From: Taklimakanibacter albus
GTDB lineage: Bacteria > Pseudomonadota > Alphaproteobacteria > Rhizobiales > Aestuariivirgaceae
Length of the DNA: 64,000 nt
NCBI RefSeq assembly: GCF_016595235.1
Contig: NZ_JAENHL010000008.1
Coordinates: 726,390-790,389, forward strand
Direction of reading: 5' to 3'
In this document: positions 39,820-46,854 of the stretch, in pieces
Layout of the letters: every line of letters begins with the position of its first letter
How positions within the stretch are numbered: position 1 is the stretch's first letter
Position numbers and translations under genes: made by a program
The notes under the pieces: generated by a model
Database searches by the model: none
Seen by the model: only the letters and a program-made list of their open reading frames with translations
What the model was told of the DNA's origin: nothing

Positions 39820-41287
39820 CGACGAGCTCCCTGACGCCGGTCACCCGCGTGTTGCGTGTCGCTTCACCGGAGATTTCGGTCAGCGCCTTGATGAACAGCG
39901 CACGTGCCGTCTGCATCCGGTAATCTGCGCTGGCGCGATGATCGCCGATCGGCTGGAAATCCTCGGACAGACAGTCGGCCGCCTGGTTCCAGCCCGCCGC
40001 ATCATCGAGCGAGAGATTCTGCACCGCGGCCTCGGTCTTCGCCGCCCGCTTCGGCGTCGCCGCCATGCCGCCATAAGCGATGCGTGCCGAGGCGATCCTG
40101 CGGCCATCGAGCGTGAATTTGAAAGCGGCCAGCACCGAGGAAATATCCTGGTCGAAACGTTTGGTGATCTTGTAGCAGCGGAAGGCTTCGTCGCGCTTGA
40201 GCTTGGGAACGCGCACGGAAGCGACGATCTCGCCCGGCGCCCGGTCCTGCTTGCCATAAGCGATGAAGAAATCCTCCAACGCGACCGCCCGGGTCACCGT
40301 GCCTTTGCGCAATTCGAGCTCGCTGCCGAGCGCGATCAAGGCCGGCGGCGTGTCGCCGATCGGCGAGCCATTGGCGATATTGCCGCCGACGGTGCCGGAC
40401 GCGCGTACCTGCTTGGAGCCGATGCGGCGCAGAAGCTCGGCGAGATCGGGATCGATCGACCCCAGCGCGCGCTCGGCCTCGGCATAGGTCACGGCGGCGC
40501 CGAGCGTTACGGCATCGGCCGTTTCCGCGACCCGGCACAGTGAGCGCATACGGCCCAGATGAATGATCTTGCCGATGTCGCGCAGTTGCTTGGTGATCCA
40601 CAGGCCGACATCGGTGGCGCCCGACAGCAGCACCGCGTCGGGATGTTTTTCGGTCAACTGCGCCAGCGCTTCGTCGCTCGCCGGAGCGGCGAAGAAGCCG
40701 TTGTCGTCGCCGATGAAGAGATCGCTGCCGTCGTCCAATCCGGCCAACGTCTTCTCCGTCTCGCCACGAGCCTTCGACCAGGCATCGTCCGGCCGGCCGG
40801 TACAGCTCGCGAGCGCCGCTTCGACGATCGGGCGGTAGCCGGTGCAACGGCAGAGATTGCCGGCCAGTTGATCGACGACGACCTGGCGGTCCGCCGCGAC
40901 GCCCGACTGGTAGAGCGCGAATAGGCTCATCACGAAGCCCGGCGTGCAGAAGCCGCATTGCGAGCCGTGGCTGTCGACCATCGCCTGCTGGATCGGATGC
41001 AGCCGGCCGCCTTGCGACAGGTCATCGACGGTCACCACTTCCTTACCGTCGACCTGGCCCAGCAGCAGGATGCAGGCATTGACCGGCTCATAAACGAGGC
41101 GGCCGTCCTTCAGGGAGCCGAGGCTCACCGTGCAGGCGCCGCAATCACCTTCGCCGCAGCCTTCCTTGGTGCCGCGCGAGGCCTCTTCGAGCCGGAGATA
41201 ATCGAGCAAGGTGCGCATGGGCGCCATGACGGTGAGCTCGACGACCTCACCGCGGCGAAGAAATCTGATCCTGTTCCGCCCCGTCAT
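39809..41287 (-). CDS. xdhA: xanthine dehydrogenase small subunit (2Fe-2S and FAD)
   Basis: 492 residues. The plant-type 2Fe-2S site is GCGEGDCGAC (Cys44, Cys49, Cys52) plus Cys72. The second cluster uses CGFC (111-114) and CRC (146-148). From about residue 195 follows the FAD domain (LLSGATDVGLWITKQ, GTVGGNIANGSPIGD) and the CO-dehydrogenase flavoprotein C-terminal domain. It passes electrons from the molybdenum site to NAD. First gene of an operon that continues into a purine-type importer. Confidence 0.94.
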   Translation of the reverse strand: MTGRNRIRFLRRGEVVELTVMAPMRTLLDYLRLEEASRGTKEGCGEGDCGACTVSLGSLKDGRLVYEPVNACILLLGQVDGKEVVTVDDLSQGGRLHPIQQAMVDSHGSQCGFCTPGFVMSLFALYQSGVAADRQVVVDQLAGNLCRCTGYRPIVEAALASCTGRPDDAWSKARGETEKTLAGLDDGSDLFIGDDNGFFAAPASDEALAQLTEKHPDAVLLSGATDVGLWITKQLRDIGKIIHLGRMRSLCRVAETADAVTLGAAVTYAEAERALGSIDPDLAELLRRIGSKQVRASGTVGGNIANGSPIGDTPPALIALGSELELRKGTVTRAVALEDFFIAYGKQDRAPGEIVASVRVPKLKRDEAFRCYKITKRFDQDISSVLAAFKFTLDGRRIASARIAYGGMAATPKRAAKTEAAVQNLSLDDAAGWNQAADCLSEDFQPIGDHRASADYRMQTARALFIKALTEISGEATRNTRVTGVRELVDAG

Positions 41288-41372
41288 GCTTTTCTTTTAT
41301 CCATTATGTCCCCGAATAAACTAGCACCGGCGCCGTGTACGAAAAAGGATAATAAACATTACAGGCTGTGCG

Positions 41373-42299
41373 CTATTTTCGCACCTTCCCGCCGCCGGCG
41401 AAGTGGCGCACCGCGATATCGAGGAAGGCGCCGGCCGCGAGCCCGGCGGCACTTCCCGGCCGGTGCACGATGGTCAGCCGGTCGGGCGGAATACGGCGAT
41501 TGGCCAAGGGCACGAAAATGAGCGTGCCGTCGGCGATCTCCTGCTCGATGCCGATCGGCGTCTGGAAGGCGATGCAGCGGCCGCGTCTTGCCAGCGCCGC
41601 CATCAGCCGCAGCGAATTGCATTCGATGGCATTGGGCGGCGGCTTCTTCGCCGCGCCCAGCAGCTTGTCGAGAATGACCCTGAGGCTCAGGCCCTTGGCC
41701 GGCCACGCCACCGGATAATCGAGGCAATGGGCGAAGAGCAGCTTGCGCTCGCGGGCCAGCGGATGGTCGCGCCGCATCACGGCGCCGAGCGGCATGTCGC
41801 GGGTGAGGCGCACCTCCAGCCCGTCGAGCGTCGCCGGATTGAAGGTGAAGCCGATATCGGCGTCATGGCTGCGCACCAGGTCGGTCACCGCATCGGAGCC
41901 CGCCACCGTCACCGTGATCTCGATGCCCGGATGGTCGGCGGCGAACCGCGCCAGGAGATCGGGCAAGGCCGAGACAGATATGCTTTCGACGGTGGCGATG
42001 CGGATGCGGCCGCGCTTCAGCCCGCGCAAGGCATCGAGATGGTCGAGCGTCGTCTCATGGCCCTGCATGGCGGTCTTGAGGCCGGCGAGCAGGATCTCGC
42101 CCGCCGCCGACAGTTTCAGGCTGCGGCCGCGCCGCTCGAACAAGGCAAAATTGAACTGCCGCTCGAGGAGGATGATCTGCCGGCTTATCGCCGAGGCCGC
42201 GACATTCAGCGTGAGCGAGGCGCCGCGCACCGATCCCGCTTCCGCCACCGCCGCGAAATAGCGGTAGCCGGTGGTGAGCAGCGAATCGGGGCGCATCAT
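41373..42299 (-). CDS. LysR-family regulator of the xdh/urate genes
   Basis: 308 residues. LysR HTH near the N terminus (YRYFAAVAEAGSVRGASLTL, VAASAISRQIILLERQF, FERRGRSLKLSAAGE) and an effector domain of LysR type (RIRIATVESISVSALPDLLARF). It lies between uraH and xdhA on the same strand, 85 bases before xdhA. By position it probably controls the xdh-transporter operon. The inducer is likely a purine intermediate, but that is inferred. Confidence 0.88.
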   Translation of the reverse strand: MMRPDSLLTTGYRYFAAVAEAGSVRGASLTLNVAASAISRQIILLERQFNFALFERRGRSLKLSAAGEILLAGLKTAMQGHETTLDHLDALRGLKRGRIRIATVESISVSALPDLLARFAADHPGIEITVTVAGSDAVTDLVRSHDADIGFTFNPATLDGLEVRLTRDMPLGAVMRRDHPLARERKLLFAHCLDYPVAWPAKGLSLRVILDKLLGAAKKPPPNAIECNSLRLMAALARRGRCIAFQTPIGIEQEIADGTLIFVPLANRRIPPDRLTIVHRPGSAAGLAAGAFLDIAVRHFAGGGKVRK

Positions 42300-42315
42300 C
42301 GCATCTCTCTAAGGA

Positions 42316-42358
42316 GCAAATCCTTATCGCCAAAGTCTTCAACTTTGGCGGGATTTGC
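42316..42358. terminator. strong hairpin between uraH and the LysR gene
   Basis: GCAAATCC (42316-42323) and CGCCAAAGT (42328-42336) pair with ACTTTGGCG (42342-42350) and GGATTTGC (42351-42358), leaving a small four-base bulge on one side. It starts two bases after the uraH stop on the minus strand. There is no long U tract, so it may be a Rho-assisted terminator, an RNA-stabilising hairpin or an operator of the LysR gene that begins at 42299. Confidence 0.5.
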
Positions 42359-42359
42359 T

Positions 42360-42710
42360 TCAACTGCCACGATAGGTCGAATAACCGTAAGGCGAAAGCA
42401 GCAGCGGTACGTGATAATGCTCGGCCTTGTTGGCGATGCCGAAACGGATCGGAATCACATCGAGGAAGGGCGGCTCGCTCAACGGCGCGCCGGTCTCCTT
42501 GAGATAGGCGCCGGCATGGAAGCGCAACTCATACTGGCCGAGCTTCAATTCCTCGCCATCGAGCAAGGGCTGATCGACCCGGCCATCCTGATTGCTCACC
42601 ACCGTCTTGAGCAAGGACGGCCCCTCGCCCAGCGACCACAGCTCGATCTTCAAGCCCTTGGCCGGCCGGCCGAGCGCCGTGTCCAATATATGCGTCGTCA
42701 AACGCCCCAT
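42360..42710 (-). CDS. uraH: 5-hydroxyisourate hydrolase
   Basis: 116 residues, transthyretin-like. Diagnostic features are [14 protein letters not shown] at the N terminus, [38 protein letters not shown] and the C-terminal YRGS tetrapeptide that defines HIU hydrolases. It hydrolyses the product of PuuD to OHCU for UraD. ATG 42710 has GGAG eight bases upstream; GTG 42722 is an alternative. Confidence 0.94.
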   Translation of the reverse strand: MGRLTTHILDTALGRPAKGLKIELWSLGEGPSLLKTVVSNQDGRVDQPLLDGEELKLGQYELRFHAGAYLKETGAPLSEPPFLDVIPIRFGIANKAEHYHVPLLLSPYGYSTYRGS

Positions 42711-42869
42711 GCGTGTCTCCACTGGTTTTCACAGGAAGGTTAGACGGAAACCGGTGCCTGCGGAAGCTGCGCGTCGAATTGCCCAAAACAATCAGAACAG
42801 AACCGGTCCGCCGTAACAAATGGAGGAAAAGACTACTCAAGAAATGAGGCGGTGACGTTTGATATTAGG

Positions 42870-44006
42870 TCAGGCGCTCGGACGCGCGCCAACTTGCAAA
42901 GTGGCCTGAACATTCTCAAACAAATCCTTGAACAGCACGGTGATTGCATAACCGATTGCAGTGTTTGCGGAATTCAACGTGGCAATCCGAGAGTAAAAGC
43001 AAAAATACCTAAGGAGGAATATTTTATAGATCAACGACAAGTCTCTGTAGAAGTCCACCACTGGCAATGAATTGCTCTTCGCAAAATCTGACGCGTGCTC
43101 GTAAAGATTAGCTCGAATGCGACTCAGCGCTGATGAAATCTTCGATATGCCCCTGACACCAAAGACATAGGTAGGCTCGTAGAATGCCTTTATCTCATCA
43201 TGACTTTCGTCGAACGAGCTACTAACCACAGCATAGACTAAAGCTACCTCGAATTCAGCATAGTCCTTAACCAGCGTATCGTGCGGTAGGGACATCTCGA
43301 AATCTATGACGATCGGATTGTTATACTTTCCTAAAAGAATATTCTCGGTATGAAGATCGCCGTGTATCTGGCCAATGGGCATCTTGATGCCACGACTGGA
43401 GGCGTCGCGCACGATGGCGTCATACTGGCCAAGCATCTGCGCAAGTTCGCTCCGCAGCTTGAAATTGGAGCTGTCCTGAAACGCTGCCCGATCGAGAGGC
43501 TTCAGTTCAACCACGCTGTATTCGGCAGAGCGAAATGCATGGAAATCAAAGAGCACGACATGGAAGAGGTCATCAATGACTGACATTATTTCATATGTTG
43601 AAAGGCTCTTCATCTTGCTGAATAAGGACGTAGCCCCCGGTGTGTGTGGCCCCACCGCGACGTGACGGAATGCAACCAAGGAGTTACCAGACTCGGAATC
43701 CTGTAAGAATCGTTCCTTGGGTGGAATTGAGAGCGCGGGAATTTTCCTTGCCGCTTGCCCGTAGCGACTATTCTCACGATTTATGTTCTTGTCCTCCCCT
43801 ATCTTTACAAAGTAGGGGTAGGTAGATGCGGACTGCACGAAGACTTTGCTTGATCTGGAGATTCCGATCGAAACTTGTTCAATCTGGAAGTCATTGAGAT
43901 GATCCGGCAGATTATAAGTCTCACATACGTATTTTAAGAAGTCTTTCAGTAGTTTATTGTGAGCTTCCGGAAGTTTGCTTTCCTGAATGCTGAACTGCTT
44001 CCCCAT
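42870..44006 (-). CDS. aminoglycoside-phosphotransferase-fold kinase, AT-rich, function unknown
   Basis: 378 residues. The catalytic loop IHGDLHTENILL and metal-binding VIDFEMS place it in the APH/choline-kinase fold. A glycine-poor N-lobe (IGISRSSKVFVQ, YPYFVKIGE) precedes them. The gene is clearly AT-richer than its neighbours and has different codon use, so it was probably acquired. No resistance or capsule context is seen, so the substrate (small molecule or protein) is unknown. Start ATG 44006. Confidence 0.65.
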   Translation of the reverse strand: MGKQFSIQESKLPEAHNKLLKDFLKYVCETYNLPDHLNDFQIEQVSIGISRSSKVFVQSASTYPYFVKIGEDKNINRENSRYGQAARKIPALSIPPKERFLQDSESGNSLVAFRHVAVGPHTPGATSLFSKMKSLSTYEIMSVIDDLFHVVLFDFHAFRSAEYSVVELKPLDRAAFQDSSNFKLRSELAQMLGQYDAIVRDASSRGIKMPIGQIHGDLHTENILLGKYNNPIVIDFEMSLPHDTLVKDYAEFEVALVYAVVSSSFDESHDEIKAFYEPTYVFGVRGISKISSALSRIRANLYEHASDFAKSNSLPVVDFYRDLSLIYKIFLLRYFCFYSRIATLNSANTAIGYAITVLFKDLFENVQATLQVGARPSA

Positions 44007-44540
44007 TTTCGCCCAGTAGTTTCTGTCACCCCCATGGGAATTGAGCAGGTTTTTGCGGCAAGTTGCAAGAGTGCCAGATTATTCGATATTCCCGCCCAGT
44101 ACCCACCGTCTGAGGTTCGACACCACAAGGGAGAGATTTCCGATCCCTCGCCTCGCTCTAGAAAACAAAAAAACAATATATAACAATATCTTAATTAGAT
44201 TCTTGAAAATCGGTCGGCCGTCGGCATTTTTTGTTTTCACCGCGCGACAATCCCGGATCGGCATCGCGCGATCGACGAAAAACTGTCTATGCCAGGATCA
44301 ACAAACAAAAACCTCAGCCAACTGAAGAAGATACCGAAGGTGTAAGCCGACGGTCCAAGAACGAGGATGATTGCGCCAGTAATGGCGTCGCAGAGATAGT
44401 TACAATCCACACAGCAAATAGCGAGGGGCGAACGATTTTTTTAGTGAGCCAGACCTGGATAAGCCGCGTCGTTCTCGCGCCTTGACGCAGGCCTCAAATG
44501 GCTCGAAGTACGGGGCCCCCGCCCCGCGAGTGTCCCATCC
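44007..44540. other. AT-rich intergenic region without a recognisable gene
   Basis: 534 bases between divergent genes, much of it AT-rich (for example around 44160-44200, with AACAATATATAAC). It shares composition with the adjacent kinase gene and probably belongs to the same acquired islet. Short open frames here (such as 44231-44485) lack ribosome-binding sites and family features. No tRNA could be folded. Confidence 0.5.
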
Positions 44541-45791
44541 ATGGCCCCTTCCCACGTCACCATCATCGGCGCCGGCATCATCGGCATCTCGACCGCCGCC
44601 TTCCTGCAGCGCGCCGGCCACAAGGTCACCGTGATCGACCGGGTGGCGCCGGGCGAAGGCTGCTCCTTCGGCAATGCCGGCGGCGTTGCCTTCTGCGAAG
44701 TGGTGCCGACCATCCATCCGCGCGTCCTGCTCAAGATCCCGGGCTGGCTGCTCGACCCCTTAGGCCCACTCACCATCCGCTGGTCCTATTTGCCCCAGGC
44801 GCTGCCGTGGTTCCTGGCGGCGGGGCGCAATGCGCTGCCCGACCGGGTGCGCAAGATCACCGCGGCGCGCGCCGCGCTCGGCCTGCGTGTCGTCAGCGAT
44901 TTCGAGACCCTGCTCAAGGCGGCCAAAGCGAGCGATCTCATGGTCAAGAAGGATTCACTGCGCCTCTATGACACCGAGGCGCAATATCAGGCGGAAGAGA
45001 CCGAGCGGCGCGTCAAGCGCGAGCACGGCTATGACATGAAGCGGCTCACGGCGGCCGAAATCACCGAGATCGAGCCCGACATGGCGCGCGACTTCGCCTG
45101 CGGGGCCTTTCACGGCGGCTGGTATTATGTGCGCAACCCGAAGACCGTGGTGACGGCCATCGCCGAGGAATTCACCCGCAATGGCGGCGAGATCCTCCTC
45201 GACGAGGTGCTAGAAGTAACCCAGGAAGCCGGCCGCGCTTCAAAAATCCGGCTCAAGGCGGCGGGCGAACGGGTGCTCAACCGGCTGGTCATCTGCGCCG
45301 GCGCCTATTCGAAGAGCTTCGCCACGCAATTCGGCGACAAGGTGCTGCTCGAAGCCGAGCGCGGCTATCACCTGGTGATCCCCGATCCCGGCGTCACCCT
45401 CGGCCGCTCCTTCACCTATGCCGCCTCGCCGATGGCGACCACACCCATGGATGTCGGCCTGCGCCTCGCCGGCACCGATGAATTCGCCGGCCTCGATGCG
45501 CCGCCCAACTGGAACCGTGCCGACATCCTGTGGCGCTTCACCAAACGCTGCCTGCCCAATCTTCGGCCGATCGACGAGAACGTGTCGCGCTGGATGGGCC
45601 GCCGGCCCGGCACGCCCGACGGCATTCCAGTCATCGGCCCGTCCAAGAAGCTCGGCAATGTCTGGTATGGCTTCGGCCACAGCCATATGGGGCTTACCTG
45701 GGGGCCTACGACCGGGCGCCTGTTGAGCGAGATGCTCAGCGACACGCCCAGCAATATCGATCTGTCAGCTTTCCGCGTTGATCGATTTTGA
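44541..45791 (+). CDS. FAD-dependent D-amino-acid dehydrogenase-like oxidoreductase
   Basis: 416 residues, DAO superfamily (DadA-like). N-terminal dinucleotide-binding motif VTIIGAGIIGISTAAFLQRAG, then CSFGNAGGVAF, LNRLVICAGAYSK, AERGYHLVIPD and the C-terminal FAD segment VWYGFGHSHMGLTWGPTTG. Such enzymes oxidise D-amino acids or related amines and feed electrons to quinones. No partner gene is adjacent, so the substrate is open. Start ATG 44541 is directly at the Rossmann fold. Confidence 0.87.
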   Translation: MAPSHVTIIGAGIIGISTAAFLQRAGHKVTVIDRVAPGEGCSFGNAGGVAFCEVVPTIHPRVLLKIPGWLLDPLGPLTIRWSYLPQALPWFLAAGRNALPDRVRKITAARAALGLRVVSDFETLLKAAKASDLMVKKDSLRLYDTEAQYQAEETERRVKREHGYDMKRLTAAEITEIEPDMARDFACGAFHGGWYYVRNPKTVVTAIAEEFTRNGGEILLDEVLEVTQEAGRASKIRLKAAGERVLNRLVICAGAYSKSFATQFGDKVLLEAERGYHLVIPDPGVTLGRSFTYAASPMATTPMDVGLRLAGTDEFAGLDAPPNWNRADILWRFTKRCLPNLRPIDENVSRWMGRRPGTPDGIPVIGPSKKLGNVWYGFGHSHMGLTWGPTTGRLLSEMLSDTPSNIDLSAFRVDRF

Positions 45792-45813
45792 GTTGCGGCG
45801 CGCACCAAAAAAT

Positions 45814-45863
45814 CCCCCTTCTCCCGCTTGCGGGAGAAGGTGCCCGAAGGGCGGATGAGGGTG
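45814..45863. repeat. R1-type repeat, left border of the DUF559 cassette
   Basis: 50 bp: CCCCCTTCTCCCGC then GCGGGAGAAGGTGCCC then GGGCGGATGAGGGTG. It is an almost exact inverted copy of 46255-46305 and matches the right half of the repeat inside xdhC. It ends 12 bases before the DUF559 start codon. Confidence 0.85.
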
Positions 45864-45875
45864 TATGGTACCGCC

Positions 45876-46250
45876 ATGACAACGCGGCAAATTGAGCCCA
45901 AGCGCCTCGATCAAGCTCGCCGCTTACGCCGGAGTCAAACTCCGGCGGAGGAGAGGTTGTGGTCAGGCCTACGCGCTCGGCGGCTGCAAGGACATAAATT
46001 CATTCGCCAGCATTCTGTTGGCCCCTTTACGGTCGACTTTCTTTGTCGCGAAGCCGCCCTCATCATTGAGGTCGACGGTGCAACCCATTCGGAGGATCGC
46101 GACATAGATTACGACGCGCGTCGCACGGCCTATCTCGAGTTACAGGGGTATCGCGTCCTCCGCATCCTCAATGACGATATATTTCATCGCTTCAACGATG
46201 TGATGGATATGATCCTTCTGGCGCTCGCGGATAAGCTGCCGCCAGACTGA
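45876..46250 (+). CDS. DUF559-family endonuclease-like protein
   Basis: 124 residues, related to very-short-patch-repair-type PD-(D/E)XK nucleases. N-terminal ARRLRRSQTPAEERLWSGLR and LQGHKFIRQH, then the catalytic-like FTVDFLC (Asp) and LIIEVDGATH (Glu-x-Asp), and the C-terminal YRVLRILNDDI. ATG 45876 is used; the frame is open upstream through the left repeat. The gene is exactly enclosed by inverted R1-type repeats, so it looks like the cargo or the mobiliser of a small element. Activity on DNA is inferred from the family. Confidence 0.82.
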   Translation: MTTRQIEPKRLDQARRLRRSQTPAEERLWSGLRARRLQGHKFIRQHSVGPFTVDFLCREAALIIEVDGATHSEDRDIDYDARRTAYLELQGYRVLRILNDDIFHRFNDVMDMILLALADKLPPD

Positions 46251-46254
46251 CCAA

Positions 46255-46305
46255 CACCCTCATCCGCCCTATCGGGCACCTTCTCCCGCAGGCGGGAGAA
46301 GGGGG
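46255..46305. repeat. R1-type repeat, right border of the DUF559 cassette
   Basis: 51 bp, inverted relative to 45814-45863: CACCCTCATCCGCCC, GGGCACCTTCTCCCGC, GCGGGAGAAGGGGG. It differs from the left border by one indel and a few substitutions. It starts four bases after the DUF559 stop codon. Confidence 0.85.
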
Positions 46306-46335
46306 AATAAGGATGATGTGCGCAATCGTCAGTCT

Positions 46336-46812
46336 TTACGATAGCGCCTCGAGCGCGGTGATCTCGCCACGGCCACCCGGCAGCTCTGCCTCTTCGCCGA
46401 CCTCGAGCCCGAGCAGAGCACGCGCGATCGGCACCGTATAGGCGATGAAACCCTTTTCGAGATCGGCCTCGTCCTCGCCGACGATCGCGAAGCTCTGCAC
46501 GCGCCCATCGTCGCGCTTCACCGTCACCCTCGTTCCGAAGGCGACTTTCGTCGCGGTCTTGGGCGGCTCGACCAGCTGCGCGGTCGACCGGCGCTGCGTC
46601 CAATAGCGCAGATCGCGCGAGGCCCGCGCGATGCCGGCCCGGTCGGTCTCATGCTGGGCATGCGCCAGAATCTTGCGCGCCGCCTCGATCTCATCGTCGA
46701 TCAGCGCCAGACCGCGCGGCGTCACGAAATTGGGATTGGGACTGATCGGATGTTCCGGCAGTTCCTCAGGGGTATCTTGCCCGTCTTGCTCTTTGACGAA
46801 AGCCCGGCTCAT
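46336..46812 (-). CDS. GreA/GreB-family transcription elongation factor-like protein
   Basis: 158 residues. N-terminal coiled-coil region (FVTPRGLALIDDEIEAARK, DRAGIARASRDLRYWTQR) and C-terminal FKBP-like Gre domain (VAFGTRVTVKRDDGR, SFAIVGEDEADLEKG, YTVPIARALLGLEVGEEAEL). Canonical GreA carries an acidic tip; here only DDEIE is seen, so transcript cleavage is not certain. It is a standalone gene, divergent from pepN. Confidence 0.87.
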   Translation of the reverse strand: MSRAFVKEQDGQDTPEELPEHPISPNPNFVTPRGLALIDDEIEAARKILAHAQHETDRAGIARASRDLRYWTQRRSTAQLVEPPKTATKVAFGTRVTVKRDDGRVQSFAIVGEDEADLEKGFIAYTVPIARALLGLEVGEEAELPGGRGEITALEALS

Positions 46813-46854
46813 ATGGGTCTCTTTTTCTCCTAGTCCCCCGGATCACTATAGCAC

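Noticed and set aside
42870-44006. Aminoglycoside resistance gene
   Set aside because: Only the generic kinase motifs are present; nothing supports an antibiotic substrate.
44100-44160. GGTTCGA motif suggesting a tRNA T-loop
   Set aside because: No acceptor stem, D-arm or anticodon arm could be folded around it.
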